Assembly (NCBI GenBank): GCA_947454235.1 | Contig: CANGIY010000002.1 | Coordinates: 186,001-250,000 of the forward strand | From: Chitinophagaceae bacterium | GTDB lineage: Bacteria > Bacteroidota > Bacteroidia > Chitinophagales > Chitinophagaceae | Length of the DNA: 64,000 nt | Direction: 5' to 3' | Part shown: positions 1-10,093 of the stretch, piece by piece | How the letters are laid out: the number at the start of each line of letters is the position of its first letter | Numbering within the stretch: the first letter of the stretch is position 1 | Program-made: the position numbers and the translations under genes | Notes under the pieces: model-generated | Databases searched by the model: none | The model's input: the letters and a program-made list of their open reading frames with translations, nothing else | Told to the model about the DNA's origin: nothing

Positions 1-1491
1 ACCTCCACTTAAAGTATTTGCGGTTCGGCTGAGTGTCAGATACCCCAATCCTACATCCAGCATCGTTTTAAGACGTTGGTTTATTTCCTGTAGTATTCGT
101 TTTGCGATGACGCTATCATGTTCATTCAATTTCAATTCGTCAAACCACTTTGTAAGAGACTCAACGGGCAAAAACATCAATTGCGAGATATCAGTGTTTT
201 GAATCTTTACATACAATGCCTCCTTCCTGAGTCTTGAACCTTTACAATCGGGGCAGGTAGTTCTTCCTCTGTACCTTGCCTGCAAAACCCTGTATTGTAC
301 TTTATAAAGGTTTTGTTCCACCATCGAAAAAAAATCTCTGATACCCTGCACCGTGCGATTTCCTTCCCATAATAGTTGTAATTCCTGGTCGTCAAGATCG
401 TGAATAGGTTTGTGTATCGGGAAACCAATTTTTCCAGCTTTATAGATAAAATCATCTTTCCATTCACCCATTTTCTCTCCGCGCCAGCAAGCTACAGCAC
501 CATCGTACACGCTCAGGCCTTTATCTGGAATCACCAATTCGTCATCAATACCCAATACCTGCCCATAGCCCTCGCACGTAGAACATGCTCCGTATGGATT
601 ATTGTAGGAAAACATGTTGGGCGACGGTTCATCGAACATGATCCCATCTGCCTCAAAACGATTGCTGAATGATACCAATTCTTTGCCATTGATTTCCAGC
701 ATACAATTCCCGTCACCTTCATAAAACGCAGTCTGTACACTGTCGCCTAACCTGTGCAGTCCGTCTTCATCAATTGGGTGTTGAACGACAATACGATCTA
801 CCAGCAGGTAAATAACATCATGTTCCAAAACAACAGTACCCTCTAAAACATCTTCAATTCTTATGGGGCGTTCACCAACCGCAGGGGCATATACACGGCT
901 GAAACCTTTTTGCATTAAGATGTTCAACTCTTCAATCACTGATCGCTGGTATCGCGTTACCAACGGCACAATTATTTGCACCTTAGTGCTTTGTTCAAGA
1001 CGGGAAATATAATCAACCACATCTGAAACTGAGTCTTTCTTAACTTCTCTACCGCTTATTGGGCTGAAGGTTTTGCCGATTCGGGCGAATAAAAGACGCA
1101 TATAGTCGGTTATCTCCGTCATGCTACCAACAGTACTGCGTGGAGTGCGAGTAGTTACTTTTTGTTCAATCGCAATCGCCGGACAAATGCCCCTTATGTA
1201 ATCTACATCAGGTTTATCCATGCGCATCAGGAACTGGCGGGCATAGCTGCTCAGGCTTTCAGCATACCTGCGTTGGCCTTCAGCAAAAAGCGTATCCATT
1301 GTAAGTGAAGATTTCCCACTACCTGAGACACCGGTTACCACTACCAACTTATTTCTTGGAATAGCAACATCGACATTTTTCAGGTTGTGCATGCGCGCAC
1401 CTTTAATGAAGATGGCATCTTCAAGTAAATTTGCCTCTGCAATATCACTTTGATTTTCAATTGGAACAACAACTTTTTTCTTTCCCGCCAT
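1..1491 (-). CDS. uvrA: UvrA, excinuclease ABC subunit A (N-terminal part, cut by window edge)
   Basis: This is the damage-recognition ATPase of UvrABC nucleotide excision repair, acting on DNA in the cytoplasm. I translated the frame directly: it opens at ATG 1491 ([10 protein letters not shown]) and stays open for 497 codons to base 1. Visible landmarks are the first Walker A ([10 protein letters not shown]), the UvrB-interaction region after [14 protein letters not shown], and the zinc-module start [20 protein letters not shown] with its CxxC pair. At the window edge the ABC signature begins (NTLSGG). Family members are about 940 residues, so roughly half is here and the C-terminal ABC module lies to the left. 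No frameshift was seen. The identification is secure. Confidence 0.97.
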   Translation of the reverse strand, partial: MAGKKKVVVPIENQSDIAEANLLEDAIFIKGARMHNLKNVDVAIPRNKLVVVTGVSGSGKSSLTMDTLFAEGQRRYAESLSSYARQFLMRMDKPDVDYIRGICPAIAIEQKVTTRTPRSTVGSMTEITDYMRLLFARIGKTFSPISGREVKKDSVSDVVDYISRLEQSTKVQIIVPLVTRYQRSVIEELNILMQKGFSRVYAPAVGERPIRIEDVLEGTVVLEHDVIYLLVDRIVVQHPIDEDGLHRLGDSVQTAFYEGDGNCMLEINGKELVSFSNRFEADGIMFDEPSPNMFSYNNPYGACSTCEGYGQVLGIDDELVIPDKGLSVYDGAVACWRGEKMGEWKDDFIYKAGKIGFPIHKPIHDLDDQELQLLWEGNRTVQGIRDFFSMVEQNLYKVQYRVLQARYRGRTTCPDCKGSRLRKEALYVKIQNTDISQLMFLPVESLTKWFDELKLNEHDSVIAKRILQEINQRLKTMLDVGLGYLTLSRTANTLSGG

Positions 1492-1724
1492 ACTGCAAAT
1501 TTACGGTAGATTAGGTATTGAGGTATTGGATATTTCGAATTGTGGTATTTGGGTTTATGGCGTAGTAATTAATTTTTGCCTGAACTGAGTTAGGGAATGA
1601 TTGAATGAATACTATGATTATCTACTTCCACCACAATCAAAGTATATCAAAAATCAGTAAAATCTGGTTCGAAACTTTGGTCAGAATAGATTGATTGAGT
1701 ACAAGGAATTAATAACTTCGTAAA

Positions 1725-2585
1725 ATGCACAGATATTCAAAATGGTTGTCGCTTTTTTCGTTGCTGCTTTGCTTTATTACTTCTACTGCCCAGCAAGTAA
1801 AGGAGCCTCGAATTGATGAAAAATGGATAAAAGAGGTTGAGCCTTTTCGAATAGCAGGCAACTTTTATTTTGTGGGTACTCAAGATTTGGGGTGTTATCT
1901 TATTACTACTCCCAACGGACATGTACTTATAAATACGGGAGTGGCGTCATCGTTTCAAACCATAACAAAAAATATCAGCAAACTCGGTTTTAAGCCAACG
2001 GATGTCAAAATCTTGTTGTGCTCTCAAGCACACTACGACCACTTAGGTGCTATGGCTGCTATCAAGAAAATGAGTGGTGCCAAGTTATATATTGAAGAAC
2101 ATGATGCACAAGTAGTGCGCGATGGTGGCACTTCTGATTACGATATGTCCATGTATGGAAAAATGTTTGAACCAATTGAACCCGATGGGCTGCTACACGA
2201 CGGTAGTGTTGTTTCTATTGGAGGAATGAATATCACAGTATTGCATCACCCGGGGCATACCAAGGGTTCATGCAGTTTTTCATTTACGGTGCATGATAGC
2301 GCTAAATCATATAAAGTACTTATTGCAAATATGCCAACAGTCATAGTTGAATGTAAGCTGCATGAGGTTAAAACATACCCTAATATTACTGATGACTACA
2401 AAAAGACGTTCAAGTCGTTGAAAAAGCAAAAATTTGACTTATGGTTTGCTGCGCATAACAGTCAGTGCCACATTAATGAAAAGCATCTTCTGGGTGGCAC
2501 TTATAATCCTGAAGCATTTCGGGATGATAAAGGATTTAGAAAAGAAGTAGCTGATTTAGAGATAGCATTTATGAAGCAGTTGTAG
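1725..2585 (+). CDS. Subclass B3 metallo-beta-lactamase, GOB-like Gln116 variant
   Basis: A 286-residue exported metallo-hydrolase predicted to open beta-lactam rings in the periplasm. A signal peptide ends near TSTAQQ (residue 22). The zinc motif reads SQAHYDHLGA, where most B3 enzymes have SHAHxDH: the first ligand His116 is replaced by Gln while His118, Asp120 and His121 are kept. HHPGHTKGS supplies His196 and WFAAHNS supplies His263. The segment IANMPT places Met near standard position 221. Gln116 with Met221 is, from memory, the pattern of the GOB enzymes of Elizabethkingia. Length and N-terminal motif FYFVGTQDLGCYLI fit B3. It stands alone, convergent to sucA, with no BlaI/BlaR gene beside it. 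The substrate is inferred; a non-lactamase B3-like hydrolase remains possible. Confidence 0.86.
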   Translation: MHRYSKWLSLFSLLLCFITSTAQQVKEPRIDEKWIKEVEPFRIAGNFYFVGTQDLGCYLITTPNGHVLINTGVASSFQTITKNISKLGFKPTDVKILLCSQAHYDHLGAMAAIKKMSGAKLYIEEHDAQVVRDGGTSDYDMSMYGKMFEPIEPDGLLHDGSVVSIGGMNITVLHHPGHTKGSCSFSFTVHDSAKSYKVLIANMPTVIVECKLHEVKTYPNITDDYKKTFKSLKKQKFDLWFAAHNSQCHINEKHLLGGTYNPEAFRDDKGFRKEVADLEIAFMKQL

Positions 2586-2610
2586 CCAAAACCAACAAAT
2601 GCAATGCAAA

Positions 2611-2640
2611 AACGGTGAAGAACAATCGTCCTTCACCGTT
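2611..2640. terminator. Bidirectional hairpin between convergent genes
   Basis: A perfect 10-bp inverted repeat (AACGGTGAAG / CTTCACCGTT) with a 10-nt loop sits between the lactamase stop at 2585 and the sucA stop at 2662. It lacks a long T-run in either direction but is placed to end both transcripts. Confidence 0.6.
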
Positions 2641-2661
2641 GAATTATAAGCAGTTATATAA

Positions 2662-5415
2662 TTATACTTTAAGTGCTTCAGCAACCAATTCGTTTTGTTC
2701 AGCAACGTGGCGCTTAGCAAAACCGGTTGCAGGGCTTGCACTTGCGGGGCGACTTCTGAATTTAATATCAAAGTCTTCAAGGTTGCAAGCAAGGTAGGGT
2801 AGTGCGCCCATGTTTCTTGGCTCTTCTTGCACCCATTCCCAACGTGCTTTTGGGTATTTAGCCCTAAGTGCATTCAGTTGCTCAACCGGGGTCGGATAAA
2901 TTTGTTCCAACCTTACAACTGCAACATCTTTCCGCTGTTCAGCAATTTGTTTTTCGCTGATATCGAAGTAAATCTTACCGGAGCACAACACTACTTTTTT
3001 TACCTTTTTAGGGTCAGTGATGTAAGGATCGTCAATTACTTCCTTGAAGCCTCCTTCAATGAACTCCTTCATCTCAGAAGCGGCTCTGGCGTGGCGCAAG
3101 TTGGCTTTAGGAGAAAAGTTAACCAGTGGCTTTCTGAAATCCCACGCCATCTGCCTTCTCAATGCATGGAAGAAGTTAGCTGATGTTGTGATATTTGTAA
3201 TGATTAGGTTGAGCTCAGCACACATTTGTAGGAAGCGTTCCATTCTTGCACTTGAGTGTTCAGGTCCGCCACCTTCATAGCCGTGTGGTAGCAACATCAC
3301 TAAGCCATTCATTTTAGCCCATTTTTGTTCACCACTGCTAATGTATTGATCAATAATAGTTTGAGCACCATTAGAGAAATCACCATACTGGGCTTCCCAA
3401 ATTACGAGGTTGTTAGGGTTTGCCATTGCATAACCATATTCAAAACCAAGTACAGCAAACTCACTCAATAGACTGTTATAGATATAATGCAGCCCCTGTT
3501 TATCTGCCAATCGGGATAAACGACTATATGGTGCATTAGTATTTTGGTCGTAAAGAACGGCATGACGATGACTGAAAGTACCTCGTTTTACGTCTTCACC
3601 GCTCAATCTTACCTCATGACCGGCAACCAGCAAACTTGCATAAGCCATCAATTCACCTGTAGCCCAATCTACTTTTTGCTCGTTTTCAAACAGTTTCACC
3701 TTATCTAAAAGCAGCTTTTCTACTTTCTTCAACGGACTGAATCCATCCGGCCATTTCATGAGTGCAAAAAAGCACTGCTCAAAGGTTTCTTTCGAAATAG
3801 CTGTAACAGGTGATTGTATAAAATCGTTAGATGTTGCTTTTCTTAAATTTTGCCACCACTCTTCAGGCTTCTGGTAAACATAAGGCAATGGCTTTTGTTT
3901 CACCTCTTCAAGGCGGCTTTGCAATTCTGCCCAGAATTCGGCTTCCATTTCTTTCGCAAGTTCTTTCGCCTCAGAATCACCATTTGTGAGTAAGAAGTTA
4001 GTGTATACCTCTCGAGGATTGGGGTGCTTTTCAATGAGCGCATACAACGAAGGTTGGGTGAATTTTGGTTCGTCACCTTCATTATGCCCATGTTTACGAT
4101 AGCACACCATATCAATGAAAATATCTTCGTTGAATTCCTGACGGTACGCAACAGCCAGCATTGCACATTTCACAACGGCTTCAGCATCATCACCATTCAC
4201 ATGTAATACAGGGCAATGCAGCATAGATGCAATACTTGTGCAGTAATCGGCTGAGCGCGCGTCATCAAAATCGGTAGTAAATCCAATTTGGTTATTGATT
4301 ACATAGTGAATAGTTCCGCCTGTCTGGTAGCCTTCAAGGCGCGACATTTGTAACAATTCATAGCCAATTCCCTGACCCGCAATAGCAGCATCACCGTGAA
4401 TTAATATCGGAAGTACTTTATCGTATTCGTTGTTGTAAAGAATGTCAGCCTTTGCTCGCGCATACCCTTCAACAACAGGGTTAACAGCTTCAAGGTGACT
4501 TGGGTTTGGTGCAAGTTGAATATTAATTTCTTTCCCAGAGTGCGTTGTAATGTTAGAAGAAAAACCAAGGTGGTATTTCACATCACCACTACCCATGGTC
4601 ATATCTTCAGGCATGTTGCCTTCAAACTCTGAGAAAATTTGTTCGTAAGTTTTCTTAAGTGTGTTCGCAAGTACATTCAACCTACCCCTATGTGCCATAC
4701 CAATTACTACTTCTGCTACACCAGCATCAGCAGCATCATTGATAATTGCATCTAGTGCAGCTATTGTACTTTCTCCGCCTTCAAGTCCAAAACGTTTTTG
4801 ACCAATGAATTTCGTATTGAGGAATTTTTCAAAAATCACGCCTTCATTCAACTTCCTTAAAATCTTTCTGCGTGTTTCCGTAGAGAATGGAGTCTTCATG
4901 AGCTCCTCATAGTTTTTCTGTACCCAATGAACTTTGTTGGTTTCATTGATGTACGTGAATTCTATTCCGATATTTCCTACATACAGAAATTTTAATTTCT
5001 CTAGTATCTCTTTTAATGTTTTGTCTTTTAAACCAATGAATCTACCTGCAAAAAAAGGAACATCCATATCATTTTCTGTAAGATTGAAACGATCCAGTTC
5101 TAGCTGCGGATTACGATTCTTACGGCTTCTGATTGGATTAGTTGTAGCAGCAAGGTGTCCGCGTTTGCGATACGCTCTGATCAATTCAAATACACCCATT
5201 TCCTTAACCAAATGTTCAGGGGTAACTCCACCTGTTGGGAAGTTTTTATCTATTTTAACTCCCGAAGCAGTGGCAGCCATTCCACCTGCGAAATCGAAAC
5301 CTTCAAAGAATTTTTTCCAATCCTGGTCTATTGAAGAAGGGTCTTTTTGATAATCTAAATAAAGCGATTCAATATAAGCTGAAGTAGGTCCTGTTACGTA
5401 CGAATAATCTTTCAT
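2662..5415 (-). CDS. sucA: 2-oxoglutarate dehydrogenase E1 component
   Basis: A 917-residue thiamine-diphosphate enzyme that decarboxylates 2-oxoglutarate and transfers the succinyl group to E2 lipoyl groups in the TCA cycle. The N-terminal tag SYVTGPTSAYIESLY is typical of SucA. AHRGRLNVLAN (about residues 241-251) and HGDAAIAGQG (about 340-349) are the substrate and ThDP/Mg regions. The C-terminal half carries the transketolase-like RGTFSHRHAVLYDQ segment and ends with the family-typical VEQLNALRAKYPKARWEWVQEEPRN-like stretch. The length matches bacterial E1o. The usual partner sucB is not adjacent: the upstream neighbour is an unrelated T9SS protein on the same strand 211 bp away, so E2 must be encoded elsewhere. 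Confidence is very high. Confidence 0.97.
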   Translation of the reverse strand: MKDYSYVTGPTSAYIESLYLDYQKDPSSIDQDWKKFFEGFDFAGGMAATASGVKIDKNFPTGGVTPEHLVKEMGVFELIRAYRKRGHLAATTNPIRSRKNRNPQLELDRFNLTENDMDVPFFAGRFIGLKDKTLKEILEKLKFLYVGNIGIEFTYINETNKVHWVQKNYEELMKTPFSTETRRKILRKLNEGVIFEKFLNTKFIGQKRFGLEGGESTIAALDAIINDAADAGVAEVVIGMAHRGRLNVLANTLKKTYEQIFSEFEGNMPEDMTMGSGDVKYHLGFSSNITTHSGKEINIQLAPNPSHLEAVNPVVEGYARAKADILYNNEYDKVLPILIHGDAAIAGQGIGYELLQMSRLEGYQTGGTIHYVINNQIGFTTDFDDARSADYCTSIASMLHCPVLHVNGDDAEAVVKCAMLAVAYRQEFNEDIFIDMVCYRKHGHNEGDEPKFTQPSLYALIEKHPNPREVYTNFLLTNGDSEAKELAKEMEAEFWAELQSRLEEVKQKPLPYVYQKPEEWWQNLRKATSNDFIQSPVTAISKETFEQCFFALMKWPDGFSPLKKVEKLLLDKVKLFENEQKVDWATGELMAYASLLVAGHEVRLSGEDVKRGTFSHRHAVLYDQNTNAPYSRLSRLADKQGLHYIYNSLLSEFAVLGFEYGYAMANPNNLVIWEAQYGDFSNGAQTIIDQYISSGEQKWAKMNGLVMLLPHGYEGGGPEHSSARMERFLQMCAELNLIITNITTSANFFHALRRQMAWDFRKPLVNFSPKANLRHARAASEMKEFIEGGFKEVIDDPYITDPKKVKKVVLCSGKIYFDISEKQIAEQRKDVAVVRLEQIYPTPVEQLNALRAKYPKARWEWVQEEPRNMGALPYLACNLEDFDIKFRSRPASASPATGFAKRHVAEQNELVAEALKV

Positions 5416-5626
5416 CTCTTACCTGAAAATGTGGGCATTAAATGCACCTGAGTTGAGTTGTTTTTAATGAAGTACAAAGTTATCCATCCAAAAGTTAACG
5501 TTTCCCCAATGGTTATTTCATTTTTTAATGAACGCATTGCAAGCAAAAAAAACTTTTTTCAAGAGTCTCAAAAAATAAAATCAGTGTTGCCCGGATATTG
5601 ACCTACAGGGCGACCATTTAAGTGAC

Positions 5627-6916
5627 TTACAGTTTCTGAATCTTAATAACTGCCGCTTCTTTTGCGCTCGAAATTTTTATAAAATAAACCCCGTTACTGA
5701 GCCCTTCTAAATCAATTGATGGATTATCAACGCTGAGGGGACCTGACAATTTCACTTTACCAGTCATATCTACAATTGTGTAATCGGCATTCAATGGTAC
5801 ATTAGAAAGTTGTAGGATGTTTGAAACAGGATTTGGGGCGAGTGTAATTTTAGAATTAACGTCAACTGTTGGAACAGCAGTTGTATTAGGCATTCGCAGT
5901 GGTTTGGTGGCAGATACACAATCTGATGCCAGACGCATGAGGTCAAAATAATCGCCGTATGTAAAACTTTTAGCGTGCCTTCTTTCAACTAATCCGGTGA
6001 CAAGGGATACGCCAATTAATTCAGCGCCATTACTAAAATAGTACAATCTATTATCCGGGTCAATGGTTGCACCTGAGTTAACACTATAACCACCATTCAT
6101 GATTGAGATAGGAGAGACCAATGTTACTAAACCACTCGATGGATTGATTTTTCCTAAAAACACATTTGTTGAATCAAGTGTTATTATCATATTGGTTGAG
6201 TCGTGCGGATCAGGGTAAAGTGTATCAATAAAGTTCTTTCTAATTAAACCATAAATACCTGTATCAACGCAACTATAAGCTAAATTATCAAATACATCAC
6301 CATCGGGAATATTCATTAAGGTATCAGACATAATGAAACCGGTATACATATCGAGTCCAATGAATTTCCTTCCCGAAGAGAAATAATATATTTTTTGAAA
6401 AGGGTCAATTGCACTGCCACCAAGAGTATAATTTTGTCCAACTGAAGAAGGAGAAATCTGTGTTATTTCACCTGAGGATGTGTTGATTTTGGCGAGGAAC
6501 ATTTCTCCACGTGACATCATTGTGCTAGAATCGTAGAATGTTCTTCTGGCTAATCCATATAAAGACGTGTCGGAATTATTGAACCTGAAGTTTTCGAAAT
6601 AACTATCTGCGATTGGGTTGTATATAGCCACACTTCTAGCCATTGCACCTGTATAAGTGTTTATGCTATTGATGTTGTTTCCGCTAATGAAATGATAGAA
6701 ATTATTGTATGGGTCAAGTGCAGCACCGGTTAGATTTATGGAAGAAGCAAGACTTGATGAACTTAAGTTTGTTACTTCACCTGACGTTGGATTGATGGTT
6801 GAAAGGAAAATTTCATTAGTGGCAACTTTTCTAGCCAATCCATAAAAGTTTGTTTGTGCGAATGAATGTGCTGCAAAGAGTGTGAGCAGCAACGCGAGCT
6901 TTGTTCTTTGTTTCAT
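5627..6916 (-). CDS. T9SS cargo protein with three propeller-like repeats
   Basis: A 429-residue secreted protein of unknown role. A signal peptide (MKQRTKLALLLTLFAAHSFAQ) is followed by three related repeats of 75-90 residues, each beginning YGLxRK and containing INPxSGxVT, xxDPxxxxYYFSxG and a closing YTG/VTG. This pattern suggests beta-propeller blades. The last 75 residues form a type A T9SS sorting domain (ITLAPNPVSNILQL, GLSNGVYFIKI, ending KIQKL), implying export through the outer membrane and surface attachment or release. It has no operon partner. No catalytic motif could be recognised, so binding or structural roles are only guesses. Confidence 0.85.
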   Translation of the reverse strand: MKQRTKLALLLTLFAAHSFAQTNFYGLARKVATNEIFLSTINPTSGEVTNLSSSSLASSINLTGAALDPYNNFYHFISGNNINSINTYTGAMARSVAIYNPIADSYFENFRFNNSDTSLYGLARRTFYDSSTMMSRGEMFLAKINTSSGEITQISPSSVGQNYTLGGSAIDPFQKIYYFSSGRKFIGLDMYTGFIMSDTLMNIPDGDVFDNLAYSCVDTGIYGLIRKNFIDTLYPDPHDSTNMIITLDSTNVFLGKINPSSGLVTLVSPISIMNGGYSVNSGATIDPDNRLYYFSNGAELIGVSLVTGLVERRHAKSFTYGDYFDLMRLASDCVSATKPLRMPNTTAVPTVDVNSKITLAPNPVSNILQLSNVPLNADYTIVDMTGKVKLSGPLSVDNPSIDLEGLSNGVYFIKISSAKEAAVIKIQKL

Positions 6917-7127
6917 TTTTATCGGGTTTTGCTAAACAAATTTAAGGATATAGGGATCAAAGTATTCGAACGTGGTATAGGTATAATTTATCGGAACATT
7001 GGTCGTCTAATTTGGCACAAGTATTTGACAAGCTTTATTAAACACATAAAATGAAATACTAAACCAATGAGCTTTATCGGCATTAATACCGTACGGTAGA
7101 ATCGTGAAAATGATGCCTCATCAAATG

Positions 7128-7159
7128 AGAAAAGCCCTCGAATAATCGAAGGCTTTTCA
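7128..7159 (-). terminator. Rho-independent terminator of the Ig-repeat gene
   Basis: An inverted repeat (GAAAAGCC-CTCGA / TCGAAGGCTTTTC, one mismatch, short loop) lies just past the stop at 7181. In the leftward direction it is followed by a T-rich stretch. Confidence 0.7.
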
Positions 7160-7180
7160 AGAATATCTGGAAAATAAAAT

Positions 7181-10093
7181 CTATTCCTTTATCAACTTTT
7201 CAGTTTTTATTAGGCGATCTTCCGCATCGTAAATGTTGATGAAGTAAACACCAGGTGCAAAGTTGCTGATGTCAATTCTGCCTGATTTGTTTTTAGCTGA
7301 AACTACTTTTCCATCCATGCTTAAAATTGAAGCAGAAATTGCGAATGGAGCATTAATATCAACAAAGTTGTTAGCAGGGTTAGGACTAACAGTGATTCTT
7401 CCTTTCAATTGAGTGTTTTCAACATCAAGCATTGCATCAGTAACAAACAATGAGTCAACGTTGTCGCAACCAAATGTATCAACAACATGAACTACATAGT
7501 TACCTGAGAAAAATGCAGCTACAGTTGAATCAATAGCACCTGGAATCAAAGCACCATTTCTGTACCATTGATAACTTACATACCACGGATGCGTACCCAA
7601 TGTACCTGTACCTACGTTAAACAAAACAGTTGGGCGAGGAAGTGGGTGAATAGTAACTGGCTTAGTTGAATAACAACCTGTACCAAGTGTGTAAGAAACA
7701 TTAATACTACCACCAGTTACACCTCTCAACAAACCAGTTGATGGGTTAACTGTTGCTACCGATGTATTGCTTGAAGAGAATACACCTCCTGTGGTTAAGT
7801 TGGCAAGTGTATCAAAATCAAACTGGCAAAGCGCTGGGCGACCTGTGATATAAGTTGGATTTGGATTTACAACAAATGGAGTGTCAACAAAACAACCGGT
7901 CGTAGGATAAGTGTAAGAAATATAAGCAGTTCCCGCAACTCTACCTCTTACAACACCTGTTGTAGAACCAACTGTTGCAATTGTATTGTCACTACTTGAC
8001 CAAAGACCGCCGTGAGCAGTATCAATCAATGTTTGAGTGCCATTTTCGCAAATAACGAACGTACCACGAATTGGAGTTGGAATTGGATTAACAGTGATAC
8101 CGTAAGTAGTGCGGCATCCGATTGATGTAGTGTACGTAATAGTTACTGAACCAGGAACTATACCGGTTACGGTACCGAACCCTGGTGCAGCGTATGCTAT
8201 TGCAGCATTGCTACTACTCCATAATCCACCCGAAACAGCATTGCTCAAAGTGTCCTGTGCCCTTACACACACTGATGAACTACCGGTGATAGGTGGCATT
8301 GTTTGTGCAACTCGAAGAGTATGATAAGATGTATCTGCACCGCAACTGCCTGTTGACACTGAATACCATATTGAAGTTACCCCGGTATCAACCGCTGTTA
8401 CATTACCAGAACCATCAACAGTTGCAACCCTTGATGTGCTTGTATGCCATACACCTCCTGTTGAACCTAAAGAATCAATAATTCTAAAACGTCCACCTAA
8501 GCAAAGCGTATCGAGACCCACCAGGTAACCAGCCGCAGTAGATGCAGAGTTTGAAACTGTAACAACGTAAGTAGCAACAGCTGTACCACAACTTCCAACA
8601 ACCGTGTATTTTATAGTATCGACACCAGAAGCTGAAGAACCAGTTGTCAAAACACCAGATGAAGACAATGTACCTATCGCAGTGTTGGTGTGACTCCAAG
8701 TACCTGCCAACACTGAATCAGTGTAAGTAGAAGTAGCGCCTGCACAAACAAAGGATGAGCCAGAAATTGATCCTGCAGTAGTATATGGTATTACGTTTAC
8801 TGATCTTGTTGCCGCAACAACACCACATGAAGAAGTCAAAGTGTAGCTAACTGTAGTTAAGCCAGGTGAAAGAGCACTTAGAGAACCAGTACTACTAATA
8901 GTTGCAACAGTTGTATTTGAACTGCTCCAAGTTCCACCAGTCAAAGTCTCAGTGTATGTTGAAGTTGTACCAGGACAAACAGCAGCAGAACCACTGATTG
9001 TGCCTGTTGAAGGTGGCATACTTACTGTTAGCATTACAAAACGCCCTGTACTAGCAGTATGCGAACCACACGGTGCAGTTACAGTGTAATCAATCATTGT
9101 TGTGCCAGCAGTAATTGCATGAACCCTGCCACCAGCTGTAATTGTAGCAACTGATGTATTACTTGAAGCCCAAACTCCACCTGCGGTTGTATCTGTATAT
9201 GTCGTATCTGTTCCTGCACACATTGACGTTGAACCAACAATTGGTCCAGGGGCTGGAGGAGGGGCTTGAACAGTAATTGGAAATGTAGCAGATGTTGTTC
9301 CCACTGTGTAGGAAACAGTGGCAGATCCACCCGAAACGCCGAAAAGTCTACCATTACTTCTAATAGTTGCTACCGAAGTAGGAGTTACACTCCAAGAACC
9401 ACCTGTAGTAGAATCAGTATAAAGTGTAGAATCACCTACGCAAATATTCGAAGCACCATGAATGCCTGCAACTGTTGTTGTTGAAGCAGTTAATTCTACA
9501 ACGGTATCAACGTCAGTATTCCACTTATCCCCTGCATCATCAGTACTATTATTATTTATTGCATTCAAAATTCCATATAGTTTTACTGCTCCAGTACCAG
9601 CAGAAGGTGCCGTCCAAGGCATACGTACAGTATATGTAGTTGCACCACCTCCGCCACCTGATCCGGTAGACGGCGAAAGACGTGTACTTTGCTCAATAAT
9701 ATGGCGTGAGCCTACAGTCAAGTTTCTATAGCCCGACGGCAAAGTTCCCCAAGTTCCGGCGTCAGTAACAGTTGATGAACCTGAACCGGCTAACCTAACG
9801 GCCGCTAATTCAAATCCAAAATTTGGCAGACTTCCGCTGGTGTTATTCACAGCCGAAATGATAATCGTATAAGATCTGCCTGGCACATAGTGTGTTACCC
9901 GAGTACCCGCTGAATCCAGATAAACGGTTGTCGCAATCGCACTTGTTGCTGCAGTACCATGGCAACCTGAGCCACAACCAGATGTTGCACCCGTTGCTCC
10001 AGTTACATCACTTGAATAACCACTACTGCTACTCGTTAATAACGCATAAGCAAAACATAGGATGACAGGAAGGAGTAAAAATGATTTTTTCAT
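7181..10093 (-). CDS. Large T9SS surface protein: choice-of-anchor/Reeler-like domain plus eight Ig-like repeats
   Basis: A 970-residue secreted, probably surface-exposed protein. After the signal peptide (residues 1-24) comes a domain of about 180 residues resembling the Bacteroidota choice-of-anchor V/Reeler-like module. It begins with SGCGSGCHG, a CxxxCH variant of the CxxCH usually seen there. Eight bacterial Ig-like (BIG2-type) repeats of about 75-85 residues follow; each has a conserved Cys followed by GGxWSSSNxxVATI and ends GxxxVSYT. Then come a short SYQWYRNGA Ig/PKD-like segment and a C-terminal sorting domain (SPNPANNFVDI, FAPGVYFINI, ending KLIKE). The architecture suggests adhesion or display. 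It has its own terminator and no partner gene. Confidence 0.88.
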   Translation of the reverse strand: MKKSFLLLPVILCFAYALLTSSSSGYSSDVTGATGATSGCGSGCHGTAATSAIATTVYLDSAGTRVTHYVPGRSYTIIISAVNNTSGSLPNFGFELAAVRLAGSGSSTVTDAGTWGTLPSGYRNLTVGSRHIIEQSTRLSPSTGSGGGGGATTYTVRMPWTAPSAGTGAVKLYGILNAINNNSTDDAGDKWNTDVDTVVELTASTTTVAGIHGASNICVGDSTLYTDSTTGGSWSVTPTSVATIRSNGRLFGVSGGSATVSYTVGTTSATFPITVQAPPPAPGPIVGSTSMCAGTDTTYTDTTAGGVWASSNTSVATITAGGRVHAITAGTTMIDYTVTAPCGSHTASTGRFVMLTVSMPPSTGTISGSAAVCPGTTSTYTETLTGGTWSSSNTTVATISSTGSLSALSPGLTTVSYTLTSSCGVVAATRSVNVIPYTTAGSISGSSFVCAGATSTYTDSVLAGTWSHTNTAIGTLSSSGVLTTGSSASGVDTIKYTVVGSCGTAVATYVVTVSNSASTAAGYLVGLDTLCLGGRFRIIDSLGSTGGVWHTSTSRVATVDGSGNVTAVDTGVTSIWYSVSTGSCGADTSYHTLRVAQTMPPITGSSSVCVRAQDTLSNAVSGGLWSSSNAAIAYAAPGFGTVTGIVPGSVTITYTTSIGCRTTYGITVNPIPTPIRGTFVICENGTQTLIDTAHGGLWSSSDNTIATVGSTTGVVRGRVAGTAYISYTYPTTGCFVDTPFVVNPNPTYITGRPALCQFDFDTLANLTTGGVFSSSNTSVATVNPSTGLLRGVTGGSINVSYTLGTGCYSTKPVTIHPLPRPTVLFNVGTGTLGTHPWYVSYQWYRNGALIPGAIDSTVAAFFSGNYVVHVVDTFGCDNVDSLFVTDAMLDVENTQLKGRITVSPNPANNFVDINAPFAISASILSMDGKVVSAKNKSGRIDISNFAPGVYFINIYDAEDRLIKTEKLIKE

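Noticed and set aside
7400-9500. Regular repeats resembling a CRISPR or minisatellite array
   Set aside because: Periodicity of about 230-250 bp corresponds to protein Ig-like domains; the DNA between units is diverged and in frame.
8109-9731. Several rightward and leftward frames of 60-90 codons inside the Ig-repeat gene
   Set aside because: They are shadow frames of a repetitive, Thr/Ser-rich coding region with no start signals or recognisable domains.
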